Made by a program: the position numbers and the translations under genes. The notes under the pieces were generated by a model. That model had not been told where the DNA came from, searched no databases, and saw only the letters and a list, made by a program, of their open reading frames with translations. DNA of 48,493 nt, taken from assembly GCA_943908425.1 (NCBI GenBank), contig CALTTC010000017.1, positions 1 to 48,493 on the forward strand, in the 5' to 3' direction. Origin of the DNA: an uncultured Moraxella sp. GTDB taxonomy: Bacteria; Pseudomonadota; Gammaproteobacteria; Pseudomonadales; Moraxellaceae. Positions 16,768 through 26,434 of the stretch are shown here, in pieces (positions within the stretch are counted from its first letter, which is position 1; the number at the start of each line of letters is the position of its first letter).

Positions 16768-19350
16768 TTAACTAAATCTTACTTTAGAAAATTGTAGCTG
16801 TCCATCGTCATCACTATCCACCTGAATGGTATCGCCTGCCACAAATTCGCCTGCCAACAATTTCACCGACAACGGATTTTCAATTTGTTGCTGAATGGCA
16901 CGCTTTAACGGTCTTGCCCCAAACACAGGGTCATAACCTGTCACCACAAGCTGATTTAATGCCTTATCGCTTAGGGTAATTGCCATCTCTTTATCGGCAA
17001 GACGCTCGGACAACCGCTGTAGCTGTATATTGGCAATGCCTGCCATCTCGTCTTGACCTAGGGGATGAAATACCACAATCTCATCAATACGGTTAATAAA
17101 TTCAGGGCGAAAATGGGCATTCACCGATAACATTACCGCCGATTTAATCTCTTCATAATCATCGCCTGCCATCTCAAAGATTTTTTGACTGCCCAAATTA
17201 GACGTCATAATCACCACGGTATTTTTAAAATCTACCACTCGCCCTTGACTGTCGGTCAGTCGCCCATCGTCTAGCACTTGCAATAAAATATTAAATACAT
17301 CTGGGTGAGCTTTTTCTACTTCATCAAACAACACCACGCTATAAGGACGGCGACGTACCGCTTCGGTCAATACCCCCCCTTCTTCATAACCCACATAGCC
17401 TGGGGGAGCTCCCACCAAACGACTGACACTATGTTTTTCCATAAACTCACTCATATCAATCCGCACCATCGCATCAGGGTCATCAAACAAAAAGTTAGCC
17501 AGTGATTTAGTAAGCTCGGTTTTGCCCACCCCTGTCGGCCCTAAAAACAAAAACGAACCACTTGGACGGTTAGGGTCAGATAGCCCAGAACGGCTACGGC
17601 GAACCGCATTGGCAACCGCCAAAATCGCTTCGTGTTGTCCCACCACACGCTTGCCCAATAGTTGCTCCATTTGTAGCATTTTTTCTCGCTCGCCTGTCAG
17701 CATTTTTGCCACAGGAATGCCTGTTGCAGACGATACCACTTCGGCAATCTCATTGTCGGTTACTTTATTGCGTAACAATTTGATTTCACTATCATTTTTA
17801 TTAGCCAAATCGCTATCAGCAATTTGTTTTTCAAGGCTTGGAATGGTTTCGTATTGCAATTTACTCATCGTTTCATAGTCGCCTTCACGGCTCGCTTTTT
17901 CGTAAGCAATGCGTGCTTTGTCTAGCTCATCTTTAAAGTGTTGTGAACCTTTTAATAACGCCTTTTCTTTTTGCCACAATTCATTTAAGTTGGCACACTC
18001 TTTTTCTAAGCTTGCCAGTTCATTATTTAGCCGTTCAAGCTCTGCTTTTGCCCCTGCGTCTGTCTCGCCTTTTAATACTTCTCGTTGCATTTTTAGGGCA
18101 ATAATTTTGCTGTCAAGTTTGCCCATCACCTCAGGCTTACTGTCCATCTCCATTTTTAGACGGCTGGCAGCTTCATCAATCAAATCAATGGCTTTATCAG
18201 GTAATTTGCGGTCGCTGATATAACGATGACTCATACGAGCGGCGGCAATAATCGCACTGTCTTGAATGTCTACGCCGTGGTGCAATTCATACCGCTGTTT
18301 TAATCCACGCAAAATGGCAATGGTATCGCTAACGGTTGGTTCATCAACCAGCACTTTTTGAAAACGGCGTTCAAGTGCTGGGTCTTTTTCAATATACTGG
18401 CGGTATTCATCAAGTGTTGTCGCCCCAACACAGTGTAACTCACCCCGTGCCAGGGCAGGTTTTAGCATATTGCCGGCGTCCATTGCTCCGCTTGTTTTGC
18501 CTGCACCGACCATTGTGTGTAGCTCATCAACAAACAAAATAATCTTGCCTTCTTCGCTTGCCAAGTCTTTTAATACTGCCTTTAGGCGTTCTTCAAATTC
18601 ACCGTGATATTTTGCCCCAGCAATGAGCGACCCCATATCAAGCGATAGCACTTCTTTATTACGCAAGCTTTCTGGCACATCATTATTGACAATTTTTTGT
18701 GCTAATCCTTCAACAATGGCGGTTTTGCCCACACCAGGCTCGCCAATCAGCACAGGGTTATTTTTGGTACGCCGTGATAACACTTGAATGGTACGGCGAA
18801 TCTCTTCATCACGTCCAATCACAGGGTCAAGCTTGCCATCTTTGGCACGTTCGGTCAGGTTGATGGTGTATTTTTCTAAGGCATTGCGGGTTTCTTCAGC
18901 ATTTTGTGTATTCACAGTATTTCCTTTTCTAAGCTCGTTAATCAGTTCTTTTAAGATAGTTAAATTAAGCCCAGCATTACCAAGCACTCGCTTGGTATCG
19001 CCTTGCTCTGATAGTGCCAATAGCACCCATTCACTGGCAACAAATTCATCGCCCGCCTTGCTTGCTAGCATTTCGGCAGTATTCATCACCTGCACCAAAT
19101 CATTGGCTAGACCTACTTGCCCTGTTGGGTGAGATAGCACACCTAAGGCATCTATTTTTTGGGCAACTTCTTGTTTTAAAGGGACAAGTGCCACCCCTGC
19201 TTGGGCGAGCAAACTTGCCACAGCATCATCATCTAGCAACACAAAAAGCAGGTGCATACTGGCAATAGCACTGTTATTGTTAGACAACGCCAAATTTTGT
19301 GCTGTTTGTAAGGCTTTTTGGATACGTTCGGTCAATTTATCAAATTGCAT
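16768..19350 (-). CDS. clpB: ATP-dependent disaggregase ClpB
   Basis: ClpB is the hexameric AAA+ chaperone that, with DnaK, pulls polypeptides out of aggregates after heat stress. The 860-residue product has full family length: N-terminal Clp domain (1-145), first AAA+ module with Walker A GEPGVGKT near 205, a coiled-coil M domain (about 400-520) absent from ClpA, and second AAA+ module with Walker A GPTGVGKT near 605. The M domain identifies it as ClpB. AAGGA precedes the ATG. It is divergent from sodA and carries a sigma-32-like promoter. In many gammaproteobacteria clpB follows rluD-pgeF; here it is some 28 kb from them. Confidence 0.97.
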   Translation of the reverse strand: MQFDKLTERIQKALQTAQNLALSNNNSAIASMHLLFVLLDDDAVASLLAQAGVALVPLKQEVAQKIDALGVLSHPTGQVGLANDLVQVMNTAEMLASKAGDEFVASEWVLLALSEQGDTKRVLGNAGLNLTILKELINELRKGNTVNTQNAEETRNALEKYTINLTERAKDGKLDPVIGRDEEIRRTIQVLSRRTKNNPVLIGEPGVGKTAIVEGLAQKIVNNDVPESLRNKEVLSLDMGSLIAGAKYHGEFEERLKAVLKDLASEEGKIILFVDELHTMVGAGKTSGAMDAGNMLKPALARGELHCVGATTLDEYRQYIEKDPALERRFQKVLVDEPTVSDTIAILRGLKQRYELHHGVDIQDSAIIAAARMSHRYISDRKLPDKAIDLIDEAASRLKMEMDSKPEVMGKLDSKIIALKMQREVLKGETDAGAKAELERLNNELASLEKECANLNELWQKEKALLKGSQHFKDELDKARIAYEKASREGDYETMSKLQYETIPSLEKQIADSDLANKNDSEIKLLRNKVTDNEIAEVVSSATGIPVAKMLTGEREKMLQMEQLLGKRVVGQHEAILAVANAVRRSRSGLSDPNRPSGSFLFLGPTGVGKTELTKSLANFLFDDPDAMVRIDMSEFMEKHSVSRLVGAPPGYVGYEEGGVLTEAVRRRPYSVVLFDEVEKAHPDVFNILLQVLDDGRLTDSQGRVVDFKNTVVIMTSNLGSQKIFEMAGDDYEEIKSAVMLSVNAHFRPEFINRIDEIVVFHPLGQDEMAGIANIQLQRLSERLADKEMAITLSDKALNQLVVTGYDPVFGARPLKRAIQQQIENPLSVKLLAGEFVAGDTIQVDSDDDGQLQFSKVRFS

Positions 19351-19382
19351 TGTTGTTCCTTAAATTATTCTATTAGCGTTAT

Positions 19383-19409
19383 AATTGTGGATAAATTTCA
19401 AAAGTCAAG
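19383..19409 (-). promoter_or_regulatory. Promoter of clpB, possibly sigma-32 dependent
   Basis: On the minus strand CTTGACT (19403-19409) is followed after 12 bases by CCACAATT (19383-19390), close to the RpoH pattern. The same TTGACT can also act as a sigma-70 -35 box with ATTATA (19380-19385) 17 bases downstream. ClpB is a classical heat-shock gene, which favours the first reading. Confidence 0.42.
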
Positions 19410-19567
19410 GGGTTTTGGTCAATTTCACAAAAAATTTAGGTAATTATCTTGCTTAGCGATTATCACCTAAACACATAAAATTGTTTAAAATTGTTGCAAG
19501 TCTTGTCTTTTTGCCCATTTGCCCTTATATTGATAGGGCAATGTTGCACTTTTTTAAGGATTAGATG

Positions 19568-20185
19568 ATGAGCTATACTTTACCAGAATTGGGCTACAGC
19601 TATGATGCACTAGAGCCACACTTTGACAAAGAAACTATGGAAATCCACCACAGCAAACACCATCAAGCCTATGTTAATAACGCCAATAATTTGCTAGAAG
19701 GCACAGAGTGGGCGGACAAGCCAGTCACTGAGGTACTTGCCAATCTAGATAAGTTGCCTGCCGATAAAAAAACTGGTGTTAGAAATAACGCTGGCGGACA
19801 CGCTAACCATAGCCTGTTTTGGACTATTTTGAAAAAAGGCACGACCTTACAAGGGGCACTAAAAGACGCGATTGAAAAAGATTTTGGTTCGGTTGATGCC
19901 TTTAAAGAAGCGTTTGAAAAAGCGGCGGCAAGCCGTTTTGGTTCAGGTTGGGCGTGGCTTGTCTTGGATGGCGATACCCTAAAAGTTGTCTCAACCGCTA
20001 ACCAAGATAGTCCTTTAATGGGCGAGGCAATCGCTGGCTGTCAAGGCACGCCAATCATTGGCTTGGACGTTTGGGAGCATGCTTATTATCTAAAATACCA
20101 AAACAAACGCCCCGATTACATCAAAGCGTTTTGGGACGTCGTGGATTGGGATGCTGCTACTAAGCGTTTTGAAGAAGCCAAATAA
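19568..20185 (+). CDS. sodA: Superoxide dismutase, Mn/Fe family (Mn-type)
   Basis: Converts superoxide to oxygen and hydrogen peroxide in the cytoplasm. The 205-residue protein carries the Fe/Mn SOD motifs: IHHSKHHQAYV near residue 26, NNAGGHANHSLFW near 76, FGSGWAWL near 120, and the signature LDVWEHAYYLKYQN near 165, which supply the three His and one Asp metal ligands. The QDSPLMG segment favours Mn over Fe, but metal use needs experiment. Two ATGs stand at 19565 and 19568; AAGGA ends four and seven bases before them, so the second is preferred. It is divergent from clpB and followed by a strong terminator. Confidence 0.95.
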   Translation: MSYTLPELGYSYDALEPHFDKETMEIHHSKHHQAYVNNANNLLEGTEWADKPVTEVLANLDKLPADKKTGVRNNAGGHANHSLFWTILKKGTTLQGALKDAIEKDFGSVDAFKEAFEKAAASRFGSGWAWLVLDGDTLKVVSTANQDSPLMGEAIAGCQGTPIIGLDVWEHAYYLKYQNKRPDYIKAFWDVVDWDAATKRFEEAK

Positions 20186-20235
20186 TCCACTTATCCATTA
20201 AAGTTGGTTTATAACTGCACCAACTTTATTAGGCC

Positions 20236-20266
20236 AAAAGCACCGATATCTTGTCGGTGCTTTTTT
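20236..20266 (+). terminator. Terminator after sodA
   Basis: AAAAGCACCGA and TCGGTGCTTTTTT form an 11-pair stem with a seven-base loop and a run of six T residues. It is a textbook intrinsic terminator between sodA and gyrA. Confidence 0.95.
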
Positions 20267-20309
20267 GTGCATAAGTGTCCGAGCGTGTGTACTATTTAGT
20301 GGCGTTTTA

Positions 20310-20318
20310 TGCTATAAT
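20310..20318 (+). promoter_or_regulatory. Extended -10 promoter for gyrA
   Basis: TGCTATAAT is a perfect extended -10 hexamer; no convincing -35 is seen at the usual distance. Transcription would begin near 20325, giving a leader of about 28 bases before the ATG at 20353. Confidence 0.55.
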
Positions 20319-20352
20319 AACCAAGATTTTTCACACAAAAAAAGGCAAAACT

Positions 20353-23046
20353 ATGCAGCAACAGGTAAGCATTGTTGGTATTACCGATGAGTTAAAACAG
20401 TCATATTTAGACTATGCTATGAGCGTCATCGTGTCGCGTGCCTTACCTGATGTGCGTGATGGCTTAAAGCCTGTTCACCGCCGTGTCTTGTATGCCATGC
20501 ACGAGCTGTCTAACGAGTACAATAAACCCTACAAAAAATCCGCGCGCGTGGTCGGTGATGTTATCGGTAAATACCATCCGCACGGTGATACAGCAGTGTA
20601 TGATGCTATTGTGCGTTTGGCACAGCCGTTCTCTATGCGCTATATGTTAATTGATGGACAAGGCAACTTTGGTTCGGTAGATGCTGACCCAGCAGCGGCA
20701 ATGCGTTATACCGAAGTGCGTATGCAAAAACTCACCACAAAATTGCTGACCGATTTGGACAAAGATACCGTCAATTGGGAGGATAACTATGACGGTTCTG
20801 AGCGTATGCCGTCGGTGCTACCTGCCGCTATTCCCAATCTTTTGGTTAATGGTTCAACAGGCATTGCGGTGGCGATGGCAACCAATATGGCACCGCATAA
20901 TTTGACCGAAAGCTTAAACGCTTGCCTTGCCTATGCCGACAACCCACACATTAGTGGCGAGGAGCTTGCAAGCTATGTGACTGGCCCTGATTTTCCGACA
21001 GGGGGAATTATTTATGGGCGGGCAGGGATTGTGGATGCCTATAAAACTGGCAAGGGGCGAGTGCATTTGCGTGGGCGTTATACCATTGAATCCATGGGCG
21101 ATAGTGGCAGCAATAAAGACCGTGAACGCATTGTTTTTACTGAAATTCCTTATCAAGTCAATAAAGCCAAACTGATTGAGCAAATCGCCCATTTGGTCAA
21201 TGACAAAAAAATTGACGGCATTACTGGGGTGCGCGATGAATCCGATAAAGACGGTATGCGTATTGCCATTGATTTGCGCCGTGGCGAAAATAGCGATGTG
21301 GTGGTGAATAATCTGTTTATTCAAACACCGCTTGAAAGTAGCTTTAGCATTAATATGGTGGCGCTCGATAATGGGCAACCTAAGTTATTAACGCTACGAG
21401 ATATTATTGCTGCCTTTATTCGTCACCGCCAAGAAGTGGTCACCCGCCGTACGCTGTTTGAACTCAATAAAGCCAAAGCGCGTGGGCATTTGCTAGAGGG
21501 TTTGACGGTGGCGCTTGCCAATATTGATACGGTCATTGCTGCCATCAAACGCTCAAGTAACCGTGCTAATGCGCGCGAGACACTCTTGGCACAGACATGG
21601 CAAGCGGACGGCGTGGTGGCGATGCTTGCCGCCGCTGGCAGTCAGTCGGTGCGCCCTGAGGTGATAGCAGGCGAGGACAAAAATACGCCTTTTGGGCTGA
21701 TAGACAATCAAACACAATACCGCTTGTCGCCAGAGCAGGTCAATGCGATTTTGGAGATGCAGCTGCACCGCTTGACAGGGCTAGAGCAAGACAAATTAAC
21801 CAGCGAGTATCAGGCGATTTTATCAGAGATTAGCCGTTTGGCGCTGATTTTGGCAGATTTTGAGCAGCTCATGGCGCTTATTAAGGCAGAGCTTGTCGCT
21901 ATTCGTGATGAATTTGGCGATGCGCGCAAAACCGATATTGTAGAAAGCCGTGGCGATTTTAGCCGTGCTGATTTGATCAGCGAGCAGACGGTAGTACTCA
22001 CCGTGTCGCGTACAGGCTATGCCAAAACTCAGCCAATGAGTGATTATGTCGCCCAAAAACGTGGGGGACGTGGGCGTTCGGCAGGCAGTCTAAAAGAGGA
22101 CGACGTTATCCAGCATTTGCTGGTGATTAGCACTCATGACACGGTGATGTGCTTTACCAATACTGGGCGAGTATTTGGGGTGCGTGGCTTTGAGATTCCA
22201 CTGGCAAGCCGTGGCGCTAAGGGTCGCCCGTTAGTGAATATCATTGGCTTGCAAGAAGATGAGCACATTACTGCTATTTTGCCCATTGCTCAAGACGATA
22301 AGCAAATGAGCGATAAATTTGTGTTTTTTGCGACTGCTGCTGGTATTGTCAAGCGTGTGGCACTAACAGAATTTAAAAATTTAAAAAGTAAGCACGGCTT
22401 AAAAGCCATTGCCCTTGCTGAGAATGATATGCTGATTGGCGTTACGATCACCACAGGCGAGCAAGACGTCATGCTCTTTGCTAATAACGGTAAAGCCATC
22501 CGCTTTAATGAGCAAAAAGTGCGGGCAATGGGACGTTCGGCACGTGGGGTGAAAGGCATGAAAGTATCGCTATTGGCAAATGATGCTATCGATGACGAGG
22601 AACTACTAGACGATAGCGATAATGAGGATATGAATGACAATGATGGCGATAATGCCGAATTTGTAAGCCGAGTGGTGTCGCTTGTCGGTGTACAAGATGT
22701 TGCAGCTGATGTGCTGTGTGTCTGCGCCAACGGTTACGGTAAGCGCACTGATGTGAGTGAATTTAGTGCCAAGGGGCGAGGCGGACAAGGTAATATTGCT
22801 ATCAAGACCAGTGCAAGAAATGGCGAACTATTGCAAGCGATTACGGTTACCGATAATGACGATGTTGTGCTAATTTCTGATAAAGGTACGATGGTGCGTA
22901 CGCCAGTTGCGGGCATTGCCAAAACAGGACGTAATGCGCAAGGAGTACGCCTGATTCGGGTCATGCCTGATGAAACCCTTGTGGGACTCGCCTGTGTGGA
23001 GCATGAAGAAACCGATGACACGGAAGAGACAGTGCCTGTGGAGTAG
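20353..23046 (+). CDS. gyrA: DNA gyrase subunit A
   Basis: GyrA breaks and rejoins DNA for ATP-driven negative supercoiling with GyrB. The 897-residue protein starts at ATG 20353 (MQQQVSIVG), 26 codons inside a longer open frame whose upstream part contains the promoter. The catalytic tyrosine is Tyr119 (AMRYTEVRM). The quinolone-determining region reads HPHGDTAVYDAIVR, with Thr80 and Asp84; Thr80 corresponds to E. coli Ser83 and is the wild-type residue I recall for M. catarrhalis. The GyrA box is QKRGGRG. The C-terminal wrapping domain holds an unusual acidic insert at about residues 743-769, and the tail is acidic. Terminators flank the gene on both sides. Confidence 0.98.
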   Translation: MQQQVSIVGITDELKQSYLDYAMSVIVSRALPDVRDGLKPVHRRVLYAMHELSNEYNKPYKKSARVVGDVIGKYHPHGDTAVYDAIVRLAQPFSMRYMLIDGQGNFGSVDADPAAAMRYTEVRMQKLTTKLLTDLDKDTVNWEDNYDGSERMPSVLPAAIPNLLVNGSTGIAVAMATNMAPHNLTESLNACLAYADNPHISGEELASYVTGPDFPTGGIIYGRAGIVDAYKTGKGRVHLRGRYTIESMGDSGSNKDRERIVFTEIPYQVNKAKLIEQIAHLVNDKKIDGITGVRDESDKDGMRIAIDLRRGENSDVVVNNLFIQTPLESSFSINMVALDNGQPKLLTLRDIIAAFIRHRQEVVTRRTLFELNKAKARGHLLEGLTVALANIDTVIAAIKRSSNRANARETLLAQTWQADGVVAMLAAAGSQSVRPEVIAGEDKNTPFGLIDNQTQYRLSPEQVNAILEMQLHRLTGLEQDKLTSEYQAILSEISRLALILADFEQLMALIKAELVAIRDEFGDARKTDIVESRGDFSRADLISEQTVVLTVSRTGYAKTQPMSDYVAQKRGGRGRSAGSLKEDDVIQHLLVISTHDTVMCFTNTGRVFGVRGFEIPLASRGAKGRPLVNIIGLQEDEHITAILPIAQDDKQMSDKFVFFATAAGIVKRVALTEFKNLKSKHGLKAIALAENDMLIGVTITTGEQDVMLFANNGKAIRFNEQKVRAMGRSARGVKGMKVSLLANDAIDDEELLDDSDNEDMNDNDGDNAEFVSRVVSLVGVQDVAADVLCVCANGYGKRTDVSEFSAKGRGGQGNIAIKTSARNGELLQAITVTDNDDVVLISDKGTMVRTPVAGIAKTGRNAQGVRLIRVMPDETLVGLACVEHEETDDTEETVPVE

Positions 23047-23061
23047 GGTCTAATCGCTTGT

Positions 23062-23093
23062 AAAAGGGCTGGATTTTATAGTAGCCCTTTTTT
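23062..23093 (+). terminator. Terminator after gyrA
   Basis: AAAAGGGCT pairs with AGCCCTTTTTT across a 12-base loop, 15 bases beyond the gyrA stop codon, with a clear T-run. Confidence 0.9.
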
Positions 23094-23308
23094 ATGCTGA
23101 ATATCTACCACTTATGTATAAGCTAGAACGTATTGTGTGTCAGCTTTATCGGCGGAAAGTTGCGTTGTTGGCTAAGCCAATTTGTTGCGATAGTTGATAC
23201 AAAAATTGGTATGTATATGGTGTTAGTATTTTTATAATGCTAAGTTTTATACTATCCGTGATACCGTTTAGCCAATCATTAAATATTTACTTGTCTTATA
23301 CTGCATAG

Positions 23309-24586
23309 TTAATTGGCAATGTCGGCGGCGTTGCGCGGATGATAATAAATATAAAAGCTCCACAGCATGGTGATAATGCACACAAAGCTTAGGTACAATA
23401 CGGGGGCAAAATCGGCATAGTAAGTGACAAAGCCCAATAACAACGGTGTGGTCATCCCTGATAAAGCATAGACGATATTATATGCCACTGCTAAAGTGCG
23501 TAAGCGGTGGCGTGCAGGGCACATTCTGACCATCACCACAGGGGCAGCGCCCAAGATACCGGCACATAAGCCTGTTAAACTTAAGCTAATCAGGATAAAT
23601 GTACCGCCAGCACTCAAATCGCAAAATAGGGCATAAAACGCGGCAATGAACGTCACCGAACCGACTGCTAAGACGCGTCCAGCATTTAGGCGGTCGGTCA
23701 AAAAGCCAAACACAAGACAGCTGAACGCCATAAAAAATAGACACAAAATAAAAGCACTATTAAATAAGCCATTCTCTAACACAAAGGTAAGTTGCACCAA
23801 ATCAGGCAATAACACCATGATCAGCGTCACCACACTAGAGATGAGCCACGACAGCACCACGACGGTTAAAACCCCTTGCCAGCGCTTGCTTATCGGCAAT
23901 TTGTTATTTGATGCTTTAGGATTTTGGGTAAGAAACACCGGTGTTTCTGGTAGATTTTTGATAAAATATAGGGCAATTAGTCCAAGCACGGCACCAGTCA
24001 AAAAGGGTATACGCCACCCAAAGCTAAAAAGCTCCCCTTGCGTGAGTGTGCCATCTAAAAGTGCCAGTAAGCCAAGCAGCAACACACCACTCATCACTGT
24101 GGCTGCCATGACAAGTCCACAACCAAAGCCAATGCTATTGACGGGGAGCTGTTCGGTGATATACGTCCACAACGCGGGCAATTGACTGCCAAACGCCATA
24201 CCTTGCCCTATGCGTGCCACAATAAACAGCACTGTTGCCACTCCGCCAAGATGGACGTAAGTTGGCAGTAGGGCAATAATTAGGGTAAATAAGCTAATGC
24301 CGAGTAAACTCAATAAAATCGCCGGCTTACGTCCGTAGCGGTCGCCATAATTGCCAAGGAGCCAACCGCCAAGGGGGCGTGCCAAATAGCCTGCCGCAAA
24401 TGCTCCAATAAGATAAAAATAGCGCGTGGTATCATTCCCCGCATTGCCAAAAAACAGCTGAGTTATCACCTCGGCACTGTACCAGAACGCCATAAAATCA
24501 AAAAAACCTAAGCCCGCCACCACCCCAGTGATAAGCAGGAGCTGATAATGGTGGGGGGAGAGCATCTCATAAGGGTTTTTGCTCAC
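23309..24586 (-). CDS. MFS transporter, MHS type
   Basis: A 425-residue, 12-helix transporter with the MHS-type loop motif GNYGDRYGRKPAI after helix 2, a FGFLTDRLNAGRVL loop after helix 8, and FGWRIPFLTGAVLGLIALY in the middle. Substrates of this subfamily are organic acids or compatible solutes; the one used here is unknown. I chose GTG at 24586 (MSKNPYEML) because AGGGG lies seven bases upstream and this start avoids overlap with the upstream phospholipase gene, whose TAG stop (24597-24599) adjoins that ribosome site. The tight junction implies co-transcription and probably translational coupling with the phospholipase-D gene. Confidence 0.88.
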   Translation of the reverse strand: MSKNPYEMLSPHHYQLLLITGVVAGLGFFDFMAFWYSAEVITQLFFGNAGNDTTRYFYLIGAFAAGYLARPLGGWLLGNYGDRYGRKPAILLSLLGISLFTLIIALLPTYVHLGGVATVLFIVARIGQGMAFGSQLPALWTYITEQLPVNSIGFGCGLVMAATVMSGVLLLGLLALLDGTLTQGELFSFGWRIPFLTGAVLGLIALYFIKNLPETPVFLTQNPKASNNKLPISKRWQGVLTVVVLSWLISSVVTLIMVLLPDLVQLTFVLENGLFNSAFILCLFFMAFSCLVFGFLTDRLNAGRVLAVGSVTFIAAFYALFCDLSAGGTFILISLSLTGLCAGILGAAPVVMVRMCPARHRLRTLAVAYNIVYALSGMTTPLLLGFVTYYADFAPVLYLSFVCIITMLWSFYIYYHPRNAADIAN

Positions 24587-24596
24587 AAATTTACCC

Positions 24597-26246
24597 CTAG
24601 AGTAGCCAGTCAATGGGCAGTTTAGATAAGATAGCAATGCCAATTTTGTCGCCAGGTTGCATATTGGGTTCTTGGGTTAGCACGGTTGGTTCGTTATTCT
24701 CAAGCGTATGCCATTCAAGGTTGTCGCCATTTAACACGACTTTATAGGCTTGGTGCTGCATACCCTCGCCAAAAGCTTGGTGCAAACGCGCGGCGAGCCT
24801 GTCATCATAGATAAGCACGCCAAGTTCGCTATTAAGGTTGGCTGAACGCGGATCAACATTATAAGAGCCAATAAACACCTTGTGGTCATCAACGGCAAAC
24901 GCTTTGGCGTGCAGACTGGTGGTGGTTTGACCGCGGGTACGCCACAAACGGTTGTCGTTATCATCGGTGGGCTTGTCATCACGCCGCGCGGTGGATTTAA
25001 GCTCATATAGACTAATGCCGGCTTTTAATAATGTTTTACGGTAATCAGCATAACCGGCATGCACGGCACCGACATCGGTGGCATCATAAGAATTGGTTAA
25101 AATATGTACTTTAACGCCCTGATTGGCAAGGCGCACTAAGCCGTCCACGCCATCTTTGGTGGGTACAAAATAGGAGGAGACAATGCTAAATTGGCTATTT
25201 GGCATACCAAGTTTGTGGCGCAATTTATTGACCAATAAGCCACCTTCGGCAATCGTGTGGCTAATTTTTTGGGCATCGTCCGCCAAAAAATCAATCACTG
25301 CCCAACGAAAGGCAAGTTGTTTATTTAATAAATCCTCGCCAATCGTGGAGCTTGCTACCGCCTCACGGTAAGTGCGTAGGGCGCGCTCTTCACGGTCGGC
25401 GCGTTGCTTACGTGCCAAATCCACATCCAAATTTTGTAAAAAATGGCTGTCATCAGGTGTTGCCACCAGCGTCTCAATATCAAAGGCGAGTGGTGATTCC
25501 CAATAGTCGTTAAAGCTGTGGCTAATATCACCGACCACCTCACCGACGAGCAGCACGTCCAAATCGGCAAATTGGTTGCTTTTATCATTATTTAGATATT
25601 CATTACCAATATTTCGTCCGCCTAGAATGCTAATGCGATTATCAAAAGTCATGCTTTTATTATGCATCCGCCGATTAATGCGTAAGGGGCTACTGATATA
25701 ATCTAAAAAGCGCCATTTACGATTGGCGACAGGGTTGATAAGCCGTACGGCAATGTTTGGGTGCTTGGCAAAACGCGCAAGCACGGCATCCAAATCAGGA
25801 CTGCCATTAAAATCATCTAATAATAACCGCACCACCACCCCACGCTCTGCGGCTTGCCATAAATCTTTTAGCATAAGCTGTCCGGCTTCATCGTTGTGCC
25901 AGATATAGTATTGCACATCAATCGTCTGTGTTGCCATATCGCTTAGAATGCTACGCGAGGCAAAGGCGTTCGCTCCAGTGGCGATGGGATAATAACCCGA
26001 TAGGCTAGGGTGGCGGGCGGTCTGCTCATTGATGGCTTGATTGAGATGGTTGCCGGCGCCGAGCACAGGGCTGTTTTGCTGTTGGCGTGCCAATGCTTCA
26101 GCGGTGAGGGCAAGGCTATCTGGCGTGTGTGGGGTGATGGGCAGGCTTGTGCAGCTTGATAAGCTAACAAGCAACACAATCCCTATGGTGCAACGTGCAC
26201 AGCGGTCAATAATGGCGCTCAAAGAAAAACTGGCGATATAGCCCAT
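24597..26246 (-). CDS. Phospholipase D-family lipoprotein (cardiolipin synthase C-like)
   Basis: A 549-residue protein with two HKD phosphatidyltransferase motifs: MHNKSMTFD near residue 195 and LHAKAFAVDD near 445, each followed by the usual GSYN/GGRN element. The sequence IDVQYYIWHND in the first half is typical of the ClsC/YmdC group, which makes cardiolipin from phosphatidylethanolamine and phosphatidylglycerol. The N-terminus has a hydrophobic stretch ending in a lipobox VSLSSC, with Cys at about residue 32 counting from ATG 26246, so it is probably a lipoprotein. A TTG eight codons upstream is an alternative start. The transporter gene downstream shares its 3' junction. Enzyme activity is inferred, not shown. 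Confidence 0.85.
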   Translation of the reverse strand: MGYIASFSLSAIIDRCARCTIGIVLLVSLSSCTSLPITPHTPDSLALTAEALARQQQNSPVLGAGNHLNQAINEQTARHPSLSGYYPIATGANAFASRSILSDMATQTIDVQYYIWHNDEAGQLMLKDLWQAAERGVVVRLLLDDFNGSPDLDAVLARFAKHPNIAVRLINPVANRKWRFLDYISSPLRINRRMHNKSMTFDNRISILGGRNIGNEYLNNDKSNQFADLDVLLVGEVVGDISHSFNDYWESPLAFDIETLVATPDDSHFLQNLDVDLARKQRADREERALRTYREAVASSTIGEDLLNKQLAFRWAVIDFLADDAQKISHTIAEGGLLVNKLRHKLGMPNSQFSIVSSYFVPTKDGVDGLVRLANQGVKVHILTNSYDATDVGAVHAGYADYRKTLLKAGISLYELKSTARRDDKPTDDNDNRLWRTRGQTTTSLHAKAFAVDDHKVFIGSYNVDPRSANLNSELGVLIYDDRLAARLHQAFGEGMQHQAYKVVLNGDNLEWHTLENNEPTVLTQEPNMQPGDKIGIAILSKLPIDWLL

Positions 26247-26386
26247 GATGGCAAGAAGTGTTTGGCACAAAATTGCGGTTATAATAGCACAGCAATTTTA
26301 CTAAAATTGTTTTAATTTGTGAAAAGTTGCCATAAAAATCTGAAGTATTTTTAAGTGAGATAAGCCACAAAAACGCTTTGACAAGT

Positions 26387-26395
26387 TGGTATAAT
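26387..26395 (+). promoter_or_regulatory. Extended -10 promoter for metZ
   Basis: TGGTATAAT has the TGn extension and a perfect TATAAT. A TTGACA occurs too close upstream to serve as its -35. Transcription would start near 26402, leaving a short leader with a strong AGGAGA before the ATG. No S-adenosylmethionine riboswitch or MetJ-like box was seen. Confidence 0.5.
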
Positions 26396-26434
26396 CTTGT
26401 TACTCTTGCCAGCTAACGTTTATCAGGAGACCAT

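Noticed and set aside
20275..20352. N-terminal 26-codon extension of gyrA
   Set aside because: It runs through the promoter -10 and adds residues not seen in GyrA; ATG 20353 gives the conserved start.
22290..22730. 146-codon Ser-rich open frame antisense to gyrA
   Set aside because: It is the complement of the acidic insert and wrapping domain; serine runs arise from the Asp/Glu codons on the other strand.
23168..23180. Palindrome TTGGCTAAGCCAA after gyrA as an operator
   Set aside because: It occurs once, lies downstream of a terminator and before no start codon, so no regulatory role can be supported.
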